Source: Nephromyces sp. MM_2019 (Eukaryota; Apicomplexa; Aconoidasida; Nephromycida). Taken from it: 24,647 nucleotides of DNA. The notes under the pieces were generated by a model, which saw nothing but the letters and a program-made list of their open reading frames with translations, was not told where the DNA came from and did no database searches. The stretch lies in the NCBI GenBank assembly GCA_015657535.1, contig JADHZB010002053.1, positions 1 through 24,647 on the forward strand, read 5' to 3'. Shown one piece after another: positions 10,201-21,829 of this stretch; position 1 is the first letter of the stretch; each line of letters starts with the position of its first letter. The translations under genes were made by a program, and so were the position numbers.

Positions 10201-13200
10201 GACACACATCTTCTGAATATATGTGAGTAAAATTAGCTTTGTTAAGCTTTGGGATTATGTAGCAAATATTCTTGTGTGTAAAATGTTGGAGACATTGAGC
10301 TATGAGAGATGTAATTGTACTTGTTAAGCTTAACTCTATCACTAGATGTGTAGGATCAAATAAAGTCAATGTCGTAAATAATAGTTTGGGTATGATCAAG
10401 TATATATAATACATATCTGTGTTATATATACCATCCATTATATGTTTACCTCTCAGCTGATTCGGTGATTTTCATAGCTAAATTCGCACTCAGTTGTGGT
10501 TCAGTAGATTGACTGAAATGGGGGGAATAGTACAAAGTAATGAATCGTTTTAACATGCACATACACACACATTGAATTTACCTCAGAAATTGGATTAATT
10601 TATCAACAATAACTTCCACATTTTCCCTATTAATCATCCTATAAAGGAGTTCTAATGTTTTAGATTTCAATGTTTCATCGGGGTCTTGCAAACAGTCAAC
10701 CACCGCTAATTGATGTTCAACTACACAGCTTGGGTCAACTTGTATAATATTGGTGAGTGCTGTAATTCCAGCATATTTTAGGTTATTATTATTCGAGATA
10801 ATGAATCTGTGGTATGTGGAGTGAAAAAAAGGGGGGTAAGTGTGTGTGTAGGAGGTGTTGTTTAAGATGCGGGAGGAAAAGGGGGTAGAGATATATGTAG
10901 GAAGTGTTGTGTGAGATGAGGGATGAGAAGGGCCTAAGAATGTGTATCGGGAAGGTAAGTTGTGTGATGCGGGAGAAATAAGTGGTTATTAGGTGTGTAA
11001 TTAGATATTCTGTAATGTACGATGCAAAAATTTAAGTGCGTAGAAGCTTGTGTGTGTAGTGAATTTATCTATGATAGCACATAAGAGAATTCATCTAGGG
11101 ATAATAAAGATAGGTGTGTGTAGGTCTATAATTATACTATTAACCTTGAAATAGATGATGCAGCGACTTCTAAGAGTCTTGGGTTTGGGTAAATTCTTGA
11201 AATAGTTTTTACACACTCATAGATAATTGAATAGCTAGCTGAATTTTCACTATCAATAGATCTCATTAAACCATAAAGTGTGTCATACATTTGCTGTGAA
11301 GCCAACCGATCAGAGGCTCCAAATAAACCAAGGATAGAAAGTAATTTGACCTATGTGAAGAATCGAAACAATCAATTTGTGAGTAGGTTTGTGTTTGTGC
11401 TTGTGTGCAAGTGTGTGTGTGTGTGATTAAGCGCGCGAGTGTTTGTGATTACGTGCATGAGTGTGTGTGATTACGCGCGTGAGTGTGTGTGTATCTCTGC
11501 ACGTGTGTGTGTTGGCGCGTGCGTGTATGTGTGAGTTTTAGTATGTGTGCATTTCTCACGAATACAAGTCATGGTATTAAAAATTAAAAAGGATATACCT
11601 GTAGCCATGGGGAGGGTACTCTGTGATAATTATAATCCTTTGGAAGTTTGTTTCCATACACTTGTTTTAGAATTATACACAATGAAGGAGTCAAATCTTT
11701 GAGGCCAAATGGATTGATCTTAGCCATCTCATATATAACGTGGAGTGAGGCACCCATTACAGAGGGATCAGGATCACACAAACTCTTCCTATAAGTTAAG
11801 AAGTTGACCATTAAATATGGACATGTATGTGTGTGGGTGGGTGTATTAATATATAAGGTGTTGAGAAAAATAAAAATTCAAATTTAATTTTTTTATGTAT
11901 TTATAGAATATAGGATTAATGTCTATATTCAGAAATAGTTGAGGGTAATATAAATTATATAATATATAACCCAAACTCTCAAAATAAGTCATAATCATGT
12001 GTCTATATACTATGCACCGAATTTGTGATTCTATAGATATTGTAGAGGGTGTATAAATTATAAGAAAATCAGGGGTAGCGTTATATATGTAGCTCAAACA
12101 AAATGGCTAGTTCCATTGAATATTTCCCCCATCTTCCTGTGTATAGATCACAATGATAGTGCTCGTAAAAATGGCCTAAAATTCTACTTACACATTTTTA
12201 TTAGATATTTACATACAGCCCTTGACCCATCTCTTATACCTTATTAGATAGAGTTCATCTAATATAAGTTCAGGATTAGATAGAAAGATCGAATTGATAA
12301 CAATACACGTTCTCTTTCGTATTTGTGCTGATGAATGATTTAAAAGGTTTTTAATGGTGGGAAAAACAGCCGGTATGACTTCATGGTTGATGAGTGTGGA
12401 TATACAACTCAATGCAGATGAAACTTCTAATCTATTTGTGCTATTTAGATCCTAATGTAATAACACACATTGTGTATAATTAGCAAGAGGATGATGATAT
12501 ACACACATGGTATGTATATAGTACGAGAATGAGAATACACACACATGGTATGCATACAGTAGGAAGATGAGATTAAACGCATATGGTATGTATGCAGTAG
12601 GAAGATGAGACTATATACACATGGTATAAATATCTAGCAAGAGGATGAGACTACACAAACAAGGTATGTATATATAGTAAAAGGGTTATGATAAACTCAC
12701 AAAATTTCAATGTATGAGAGATGTGTGTGTAAGCATTAAGTAATTTATCATTTTAAAGATACCTTTTGTATACTATTAATAAGGAGTAACATCAGTTCAT
12801 TATCATCCGATAAGAATAGAGTACAAGCTAAGTAACCTGAAATAGTAAAGAGTTCATGGTTAATAAATTAGCTTCCTATGTACATATAGTGTGTATCTAT
12901 CTGCAGGAATTTTAATGAGTTTCAGTGTATGTATACTATGTATGTATTGTGTGACTAGGATTTCTTGCAGGTGTCTAGATTATGTGTGTAGAAATTTTCC
13001 AAAGCACTATTGTGTGCGTTGAGGATTCATTCTTTTTATGTCTCATTATGTTTTCTATTAACGGGTGTTTGGTTTTTTTATAGCATTTGAAACTATTCCA
13101 TTTTTTGTGTGTACCTATTACCTAGTCGCTTTCCACTTAATGATTTTTCTTGTACAAGGTTCACAGCATGAATATGAAAGGGACTAGCGTCATGACCAAG

Positions 13201-14270
13201 CATCTCACAATATATAGCCTCTATAATGTTTTCTCTCATTCGCTTCTACATGTATGAAAACGTTATTGATATGTATCAACTAATATTATATTGGTTATAG
13301 TAACGTGTAAAGATATTACTGATAATGATTATAGCTGTAGTTTTGATTAATTATTTAACTGAAAATCAGTTCTGAGTAATAATTAAGGTGTGATAAATGT
13401 AGGCACACCATATAAGAGCTAATTATGATATATTTTAGCAAGCTTTGTGATACAGAAATTTATTTCATTATAACAGGGTTAATACCATCATAGACACATC
13501 AATCTCACAGGTACACAAAAATTTTACATACAATTGGTCTGTTTTGTTCACCAAATCGTATCTTGAGTTGATCAATTTCCTTCAGTATTATTCGATCTTC
13601 ATCCTGCAAAAACCAGTTGTGATAGCATATATTACACACGATTTTGTATATTTTACCATGAAGACACAATCCTATTTTCCGCATCACATACATGAATAGA
13701 ATTTCGAGAATTATAAACGTCCGATTTTTCATATCACACACATAGATTCAAAATTTATCATAATGTATACAAAATCATATTTTCAAGCAAAACAGATAAA
13801 ATGCACGAATTTCAATTAGTAAAATAAACACACATATTCAATTTCTAATAACAAAAAAGGTGATAATAAGTAAAATATCTGTGAGGTTTCTCCAACATAA
13901 AATCTACATCGATAATTGAGGTGTTTATAAAAAAATGAGTATATAATTTAGATAAACAAAGCAACCAGATTAAATAGATATCTAGCACATTGTTTGGTGA
14001 GGGTCATAAAATCTTTGTTATAAACACACTTCAATATAAAATAAAAAGCTAAATATAGGGTAAAAGCTTGGGATTGTAATCACATAACATACCAAAATAT
14101 AAATACATATATAAACACAGTTCATAAACCCTAATTTAAATCTCAAAATCAGTAAACAAATAAACTTAAGTTTATAATTTATGTTCAATTACCTGCTTGC
14201 TACGAGATTTACCAATATTCTTGATAAATTCGTAGGTATCATTGGAAAGGTTAACTTGAGTAAAACTCAT
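7278..14270 (-). CDS. AP4E1: AP-4 complex subunit epsilon (large adaptin), complete, 15 exons
   Basis: Large subunit of the AP-4 adaptor, which sorts cargo into clathrin-independent vesicles at the trans-Golgi network. Exons (minus): 14270-14193, 13603-13532, 13245-13122, 12836-12763, 12451-12240, 11788-11599, 11350-11145, 10806-10582, 10512-10450, 9894-9745, 9675-9606, 9240-8960, 8801-7649, 7586-7485, 7427-7278. They total 3150 bp, exactly 1049 codons plus TGA, with every junction GT-AG and phase-compatible. Residues 1-580 are the adaptin trunk: FIKNIGKSRSKQDEDR near the start, EMLGHDASPFHIHAVNL, GYLACTLFLSDD, DPDPSVMGASLHVIYEMA, PKDYNYHRVPSPWLQVKLL, NNNNLKYAGITALT and ISWVLGEYG (490-498). 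Residues about 583-965 are a hinge, mostly Ser/Asn/Thr-rich, with FSFLENYTQQAI, two WGP motifs (RWGPK, IWGPK) and AALFKGI as in other epsilon chains. Residues 967-1049 are the epsilon appendage platform (FANEWPALPL; IGQEAIAAAEF). An in-frame ATG at 14378 would add 36 hydrophobic residues; 14270 fits the family N-terminus better. Confidence 0.93.
9900..10160. repeat. TG-rich simple-sequence region in AP-4 epsilon intron 9
   Basis: Imperfect GTGT, GAGA and GTAT runs fill the intron between the exons 10512-10450 and 9894-9745. The sense (minus) strand is CA-rich, and the long frames read through it are low-complexity His/Thr/Ser artefacts. Confidence 0.8.
11400..11540. repeat. TG/CG alternating purine-pyrimidine repeats in AP-4 epsilon intron 6
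   Basis: Three loose copies of a unit of about 27 bases combine (GT)n with ATTACGCGCGTGAG-like segments, followed by GTTGGCGCGTGCGTG. This is the most CpG-rich spot in an otherwise CpG-poor window. Alternating purine-pyrimidine sequence of this type favours Z-DNA. Confidence 0.8.
11812..12239. other. AP-4 epsilon intron 5, gene-free
   Basis: The intron spans 11789-12239. It contains a GTGTGTGGGTGGGTG tract just before the acceptor and otherwise AT-rich sequence. An 83-codon minus-strand frame inside it (12097-11846) has no similarity to the family and is not treated as coding. Confidence 0.6.
12483..12679. repeat. Five-copy ~39-bp minisatellite in AP-4 epsilon intron 4
   Basis: Tandem units of 37-41 bases share the pattern GCAAGAGGATGAGA, a CA-rich stretch, ATGGTATGTAT and a closing AGTA. 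Units start near 12483, 12524, 12562, 12600 and 12637. The array sits in the intron 12452-12762 and copies differ by point changes and small indels. Confidence 0.85.
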
Positions 14271-15131
14271 TTCGATTAAGAATCTAAGGGCTATTGCCAA
14301 TATCCAGTTTCCACTTGTTGTGGTTAATACAAAATTCTGTAACCAAAATAGGTAGTTCAACCTACCAAAACCAATCACTGGAAAATGGAGATCAAGCTAT
14401 ATAAAAATATTAATTGTTGGCCTATTTCATGGTTGGAGATTAAAGAGGATATATGGTTTTTAAGTTTATCAACCTCAGGCTGTTCGAAATGGATAATAAA
14501 GTTTTTTTTTTGGTGATAAAATTGGTTCTGTGTGAATGTTTGGTTGGTTACAGGACTTGGCTGAAAATGTGTTTTCTGTGATTATGTTGATTTTGTGTGT
14601 GTGTTGATTATAGGGCTAGGTTGGTGAGCTTGTTTTAAAGTCTGCGTATTTTGCAGAGGCATAGGGGCCCTGTGATCGGTTTGCTTATAAAGCTTTTTAG
14701 TGGATATGTGTTAGAGGAAAAGGTCAATAGAAAGTTAAATGTTGTGTTTACTCTATGCAAAGTTATGAATCAAAAGGTATACAAAATTTGTTCATTCTTA
14801 GAGAGAAACTAGTTAAGAGTTTAAAAAAATTGGATGAAAAGCGCCACATTTAATGATATTTATATATGGGAATATTTCCTCGAAACTAGAGAATGGAAAT
14901 ATTCTTTTTTAGACAATTTTTCCTAATAAAACTGGCACAAATCAAAACTGCTATTCGATATTTTCTAGCAGTGTGTGTTAATTTACTTTTTAGCTACACA
15001 ACAAGCTAACATTGATATATGCTAATCTTGTGTGTGAATGTGCGTGTGTCTGTTCATTTGTTTATATATATGTATGAGCGCGTGTGATTGTGAAATGGTT
15101 TGTAATTATTTATATACTACACATTTGTAAA

Positions 15132-15134
<3 letters not shown>

Positions 15135-15174
<40 letters not shown>

Positions 15175-15202
15175 TGGGTGGGTGTGTGTGTGAGTGCGTG
15201 TG

Positions 15203-15260
<58 letters not shown>
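15135..15260. repeat. (GT)n microsatellite with GTGGGTGGGT interruption
   Basis: About 126 bases of nearly pure GT, interrupted near 15173-15183 by GGTGGGTGGG and by a few GC or GA steps. It is the longest dinucleotide tract in the window and lies between two divergent genes. Alternating GT of this length can adopt Z-DNA. Confidence 0.97.
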
Positions 15261-16060
15261 ATTAATCAGGCAAGTATTGCGGGAGATGCATTAAGAATGG
15301 TTTGGGTAAGCTCTTACAGTTAGTGTATAGAATATGTTTATAAATGTGTATATAGTGCGCATTTGTGTATCATTGGTAATTGTCTGTGCTTAAGTATACT
15401 TTTTTTAGGCTATGTGTGTAGTCTAGGTATAAAATTTGCGTTTAGGCTGAGTGGTGTGTGTGTAAATGCATACTTGTGCGCTTAATTGGTTATGTTTATG
15501 CTTAATTGTTTTTGTGAGATTTGTTAGAGTATACTCAAATTTATTAGGATTATGTATACATATTCACTGATTGAGTGACGTTAAAACATGAAAGCGTATA
15601 GGGTGCTTAGGATTCGCAATTATTATTTGATTTGGAAGCAAAAGCTAATGTTGTGCAAACCTGAGTGTATATATTTTTAGGCTAACTAACTAACCAACAA
15701 TTGATTCCTTTGTGTTTTAATCTTATATATGTGTTCACTAAGGGTTGATATGAAAATTTTTTTCTAATTGATCAAAACAGATTTATAAATTCCCAATAAT
15801 TAGCTAGAAAAACTACTTCATATATCTGGAAACGAATTATATGTAAGGCTTAAAGACATTTACAATAATTTTGGTATTACTAACATAAATATTGGATAAT
15901 TGAGCTATAAATAGTAACATTTGTAATTCAAAATTAAACTTTATCAAAACACAGCGTAAGATGCATTCAAATTAGGATGTGTTCTGAAATTAGTATATGT
16001 TCTAAATCGAAAAATAATCAGAGTTAAGCTTTTAAGCATGTTTAATTTACTGGTAGCTGT

Positions 16061-16087
16061 TATATATATATATATATATATATATAA
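16061..16087. repeat. (TA)n microsatellite
   Basis: Thirteen TA units in the intergenic region; a shorter tract recurs at about 16350-16369. Confidence 0.95.
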
Positions 16088-16723
16088 CAAATTAGCTTAC
16101 CAAAACTGTGTGCATCTGCGAAATATATAATTACTTCATGATTATTGAAATAAATCAATTTTTAATTTCTTATATTAAATTTTATGACCCCAAGCACAAT
16201 ATATGTTATGAACTTAGATTGAGTATATGGAAATTGATATTAAACCTTGATTTATTACTAAGCTATAACTAATTTTACAAGTATCATTAATAAGTAAAAT
16301 AGTATGAAAAGTTAAAGCTAGCCAATAGCTTATATACTATAAATGCCAACATATATATATATATATATAATAAGTTTTAATTAGATATATATTGAAAATC
16401 AGCAACCTATAGTCTAATAATTTACATACTTTATATATTTGCTTATACATATATATATAAATATATTTATAAATACTATTATAAAAAAATCAACACATCA
16501 TTTTCATAGGGAAATTAAAAGTGTAAGAATTTTTTATACTTCTTTAGTGTTTCCCTATTTTGATTATTTTAGAATAATTATAATATAATTATATTTATGA
16601 TATAAACTAAGGTAGAAGGATCTCAAGCATCCATGTATGTCAAATCTAATTACTAAATATACTCTATTTGCTTGAGTTTTATATGAAAACTCCTTCATAA
16701 ACCTGAGTATCGAAAATGAGAAA

Positions 16724-19720
16724 ATGAGGAAAATCCTTATTCAAGTCCTTGGAATAATTCTGTTTGAATGCTTCGTTAATTACGTGGCTTCAAAACATTA
16801 CATAAATGAAAGTTGCACAGAATTAATTCCTTCAAATGATCTTTACCGAGTTGATTTGGAGAAATTATTTTTAGCTAATGCTGGAGAGGAGATTGTAATA
16901 AATCATGAATTTAATAAACACTGCGTTATCATACCGAGTGATCAAACCAAGTAATTGAAATATAAAATAATTCTGTTCATAGACACATAAGCTCCAATCT
17001 AACAACGTATTATGCTTATATGAGAATGATTAAGGTTAAAATTAGAGTATCATTGATGATGATTAATTTAAAATCAAATTACCTAATAATCGTGTAATTT
17101 TTAATTCGACTTTATATCTGCTGAAATAGTTATTTGGAGCTTTACCTGGGTGATTCACATAATTCTTGGAAATTTTTCGAATATGGTTTGATCAATATTA
17201 AGGCATTTACACCAATTCCGACACTAATAACTACATATCAAAGCTACGAGCTTTGTAAATCAAATGATTATGGTAATCAAAGCGAATCTTTATCCTAAAC
17301 GGATGAGGTTTTAATTTGTTTTTTATAATACTTTTTCTAGTTAATATACCACATTTGTGTTAACATTGAACTATAACAATATCCCGTACTTTTTCTAGTT
17401 AATATACCAGATTTGTGTTAATACTGAACTATAACAATATCCCGTCCTTTTCTATTACATGCCTTTCAAAATCCAAAGATTAACGGTCAACATTTTTTCC
17501 AATTAAAATTACATCAGATAAATCATCATTTTGTGATTGGTTATATAACTGGAAAACTGATGAAGGCGAATATGTTTCGAAACTGTCATTTCCAATTGAA
17601 ATCAACGAAAATCTCAAGAATTACTTAGATATTTCGACTATTTTGCTCAATGAGTTACATCAAGGAACCCCTGTAGCAATAGTAAAGTTCAGTAGAGATG
17701 AATCATCTGATACCCAATCCCAGATTCTAAATCCTACAAGAATCGAAATTAGCCTCAATTTTTCTGATTTAGCTACAAATTCATCAGCGGTTGAGCTCAA
17801 TCCGATAATACCAAATAATCCTTCATGTCATTTTTTCGAAAGCTCGAGAGTGCTTAAGGAAACTGTCAATCAACAAGTTCAAACTAAGACTTATAATTTT
17901 CGTTTTCAGATACAATACGATTTATTCACAAACGAGCTTGATTACATCTATGTACCAAATGATCAACCAAATCAAAACATCATGCTGCAGAAGGATTACG
18001 CAACATTGATCCATGTTGAGTATGATCCAACGTTGCGTGCTTCGATAGATCCAACACATGGATTAAATTCAACAAATTCCGAAGAATCAAATTCAATGCA
18101 GCATCCATTTCAATACATTTTTAAAAAATTGGCTACACTAAACAAGAAGCTAGTGGCTATTTCAGGCTTCAGTTTCAATCCCTCAAAGGCAGCCGAAACA
18201 ATTCGGAGCTATCCTAATAAATCTAAAGGAAAAGCTTATCTCATCCTGAAAAATTTGAAAAACCTCGAAACGGATGCAGTAACCTGTAAGATCCAAGACC
18301 CATTTGGTAAGGATGAATTTTTAAAAACTAAAAACATTGATTCATCCACCCTAAAAAGCTTAGATATTGATCAAAAAAATGATATGGTGATTGAGATAGG
18401 AGAGCTAGAAAAAAATTATATGAGTCAACATAAGATGGATCCTAAAACTCAAAATCCTGATCAAATTAATCACATCTGGGTTATATTATTCCCTGCTGTT
18501 TCAAAGGCTGTTCAATCAAAGGTTCAACTGATCCTTAATAGCAAAAAGGTTAAGAAGTGCTTATATGCAATTTGAATGAAAAAAAGCAAAATCCTCATTT
18601 TAACTTACAGGATTTAGAGCCAAAGAGTGGGCTTTTTCAGTTTCTCAGTTGCTTTTTATTGTGGGCAATTCTATCTTTCCTGTTAGTCATGATCTTATAT
18701 TCGGTTTACAAATACTATCCAGGTGATTGGATAAATGGCTATTCGATATATGAGTGTATTTATGTTTATGCTTCTCTAATACAAAACGAAAATAATTCTA
18801 TGACATCAAAATAAGCAAATTTTCTTACTTCAGCACAAGAGAGATATTTTTCTAGAAAGAATATTACTGGATGCATAAGCTCATCACAAAGTAATTCACC
18901 GGTAGCTGATTTTGAATATTTTGTACTCACCGATCGACCAAACCCTTTAGACTATGGTAAAATCATTGCTAGATATGTCCTGATAATCTTATTATTACCT
19001 ATAAAATATAATCAAATGAACATGCTACTACATTATTTCCCATTAAGATTATTATTCTAACGATAGGCAGCATTGTAATAAATAGACATTGCTACACAAT
19101 CGCTAACACCTTCTAAACAGTGTAGAAATATCAATTAAATAACAAAACTCACAATTCTAGTTAAAACATGAATCTTTATTATATAATTAAAGTTTTTGAG
19201 AACGACCTCAACTATTATTTTTAATTACTATACAAGTTGATAACTATGTAATAAAAATCAATAGTATCAATATTATACAGTTTAAAATAAGCTTATTGCA
19301 GATCTAACACAAGATATCATGCTATAATATTTTCAAAGCATAAATTAATTTGTTTCTACTTATTTATATAAACCCCAAATTCGCGCTGGGCCTGTGCGAA
19401 ATTTCGAATTTGAGTGTTAAAGGCTCTATTTAGAACTGAAATCTTTTGATATAATTAGGATCTACCATTTAAACATAGTGTTGAAGTAACAATTTTTTTA
19501 ATTTCTTATTTTTTCTTCTCCAGAACAAGCCCCCGGAGGAGTTTCAGACACGAGGTCCATGAGTCCACTTGAAATGACCTCTAATTTCTTCTCGGATTAT
19601 GGTTGTGAGGAAGGAGTTGACCCTAAACCATCTGCTCATGATCTTGAGGCTGAAATGTATCCATTAACAGATGAATTTAAAATTAAGAATCTAAAAGAAA
19701 ATTCCAAAACTGAATACTAA
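16724..19720 (+). CDS. Type I single-pass membrane protein of unknown family, complete, 6 exons
   Basis: I do not recognise the family. Exons: 16724-16950, 17130-17272, 17518-18548, 18611-18722, 18834-18956, 19524-19720; GT-AG throughout, phases 2, 1, 0, 1, 1, total 1833 bp = 610 residues plus TAA. ATG at 16724 follows a nearby ATG at 16716 that meets TGA two codons later. Residues 1-22 (MRKILIQVLGIILFECFVNY) look like a signal peptide. The ectodomain (about 23-475) has six cysteines and several N-x-S/T sites (NES, NFS, NSS, NST, NKS), as expected for secretion. Residues about 476-498 (LLWAILSFLLVMILYSV core) are one transmembrane helix, ending in a Tyr/Lys-rich stop. The tail of about 110 residues is acidic and Ser-rich and carries YFVL (533-536), a YxxPhi-type sorting signal. 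Exon 4 to 5 uses donor CCAG|GTGATT, the least certain junction. It could be a surface receptor, adhesin or endomembrane cargo protein; nothing decides between these. Confidence 0.8.
17329..17444 (+). repeat. 58-bp tandem duplication in intron 2 of the membrane protein gene
   Basis: Two copies with period 58 (17329-17386 and 17387-17444) differ at only a few positions and are followed by a short degenerate third start. Each copy begins with TACTTTTTCTAG, an acceptor-like pyrimidine tract plus AG. The acceptor that keeps the frame lies further downstream at 17517. Confidence 0.9.
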
Positions 19721-21829
19721 AATTTTCAAAAGTTAACATGGTTTTTACATTCCCTATTTACCATTATTATTAAGATGTTATAAAATTGTGTCTATTGATG
19801 TCATGAAAATCTTGGAGAGTTTAACTATAGTATTTGCTAGGGTCTTGAACTTAATCAATAAGCAAGCTTCAATTTGTAATTTCCAGTTATTAAAGGAACA
19901 TAATCTAATCAATTTTCGAATAAAGATTTCCAATAGAATAATAAAATAGTACATAATCATATATCAACTAATTTGAAATGTGGCTTTTTTTATGAATCTT
20001 GTTTAAATACGTGTGGAGAAAGCTTAAGATATGTACAGTTTTCTGTCATGACATTAATTTTATAGCTAAAAATCACTAAAATACGCACAGTGCAACTTAA
20101 TATTAAGTATGAAGCCTTAGTGTCTCCAAGGAATATTCCATATACAGTCGTTTTCATATATTTTGATTTTCTTATTGACTATAGGATATTTTATATATAG
20201 AAATCTTAGTTTGTTTAAAGTGCCAAACACAATTGTAACAAGGAATGAATGGCGATAATGCTAAAAAATTAAAAATGACTCTAATTCTTGTTATTTCAAT
20301 CTGTTCCCAATTTCAGTAGCTTCTTTAAATTAAACAATCTGATCCGAATATATTTGCATCATTTCTATTTTGATAGAATATCTTAATCTATTTTATGCTT
20401 ATATATTTCCAGAACGATATTAAATAATTTCCTAATAATCTAATTTTGAAAGAGATTTGACAATGGTGCTATAAAATCAAATCACCAAAAATAAGGTGTT
20501 GTGAATTTATTTGAAACAATCTCACATGAATATCTGAAATCATCAATGTGTGTCAATTTAAGAAATCTGATTTAAGTAATCAAAATTTTATTGAGCCAAA
20601 ATGATAAGCAAAAAAAGATTTTATACCAAAAATGTTTTGAATATTGAAATGGGATATGTTTTACATCAAAACATTCATAAAACTTTAGAAATAGAAAATC
20701 ACAGACTTTCTCTATTTAAAAATTTTTCTTATAAATTTTATTTTTATTTTTATAGTGTTCTTCAGAAATAAGTTATAGCTATAATATCTTTTCCCTATAA
20801 TCCAATATTTTAAGGAGTTTTTGTTGCTCTATTAGCTGATTTATAATTTTTTGAAATTAGGTAAATTAATCTAATTTCACGGCAGATAAATAGAAATTAG
20901 ATTATCATAGTCTTCTAATATCTTTTACTCAGCTTCATAGTGCGCTATAAGAAATCCCTACAAAAGCTCCTGATTTAATTGCATTAACTCTTTAGACTAC
21001 ACAAACGCATGTAAGGATTGAATTTATTGATACTTATTAATATTTAAGCAAATGATAGAGTAGTGTAATTTTGATATATTAAATATCTAAGGAATGAACT
21101 ATGAGATGTTTTATATGAGGTGCCAATTTTGAAAATTTTAAAGGGATTGAAAGTACTAACACAGCTATTTTAATACTAAAGAAATTTTAACTAACGCTTT
21201 GAATAACTAATTACAAATACCCAACCATATAGAATTAGCTCAATAACCTGTTTCGAACTTCGCTAATAGATGCTATTAACCTATCTAAATACATACATTG
21301 AATAACAATAACTTTACACTGGGGAAAATAGTAAAGCTGATTTCATATGTATACAACTTTTTCAGTCATCACTTGGATTGAAATATAATACCTCAAACTA
21401 AAGACACACAATAAACACCCATTATTATACACACATGATTTAAAATTACCTTGATAATTATAAGGTGAGCATCTTAACTACTACATACATACACTATTCA
21501 TTAGGAGAACATAGATTATCCAAACTTATCTTTATTCATGTAAATAAACCACTCAATAATTGATACAGAACACATCTCAATTACACACATATCATTTCGA
21601 TAGGCCTAACACCGTGAGATAACTTCGTAGGCTTATACCGCGTGCGTATATAGCGACATAAAGCATTGTGTTATTTTTCATTTTGGCAAATTTACAACTA
21701 ATATAACTCTAGTACCAAGCTAGGTTGGATAGATCACCGCTACATTGATTTTCAAAAGAGACTCAACAAAGTTATTTGAGTTAAAATGCTCGATTTCAAA
21801 CTCCTAGATGTGGGAAAACTCTAACCAAC
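19721..21829. other. Intergenic region between the membrane protein gene and the Rictor homologue
   Basis: Uniformly AT-rich with few simple repeats and no frame or splice-linked segment resembling protein on either strand. It should contain the 3' UTR of the upstream gene and the Rictor promoter. One minus-strand frame of 60 codons (19960-19778) has no supporting feature. Confidence 0.6.

Larger units (their letters stand above)
14271..16723. other. Divergent intergenic region between AP-4 epsilon and the type I membrane protein gene
   Basis: The two genes are transcribed away from each other, so both promoters should lie here. No coding segment was found. It holds a long (GT)n tract (15135-15260), TG-rich flanks from about 14500 to 15500, and two TA tracts near 16061 and 16351. 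No defined promoter element could be recognised. Confidence 0.6.

Noticed and set aside
9857..10438. Two minus-strand frames of 100 and 92 codons
   Set aside because: They cover AP-4 epsilon intron 9, are low complexity in part, and conflict with exons on both sides that are in a different frame.
15084..15323. 79-codon plus-strand frame of alternating Cys-Val
   Set aside because: A translation of the (GT)n microsatellite.
18723..18814. Reading through the donor at 18722 to TAA at 18814, giving a short tail
   Set aside because: Two downstream segments (18834-18956 and 19524-19720) are coding-like and join in phase, ending in a clean stop; intron retention remains possible as a minor isoform.
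16724..19720. Linking the YFVL tail motif to the neighbouring AP-4 epsilon gene as a cargo-adaptor pair
   Set aside because: YxxPhi motifs are common and neighbouring eukaryotic genes are seldom functionally linked; there is no direct evidence.
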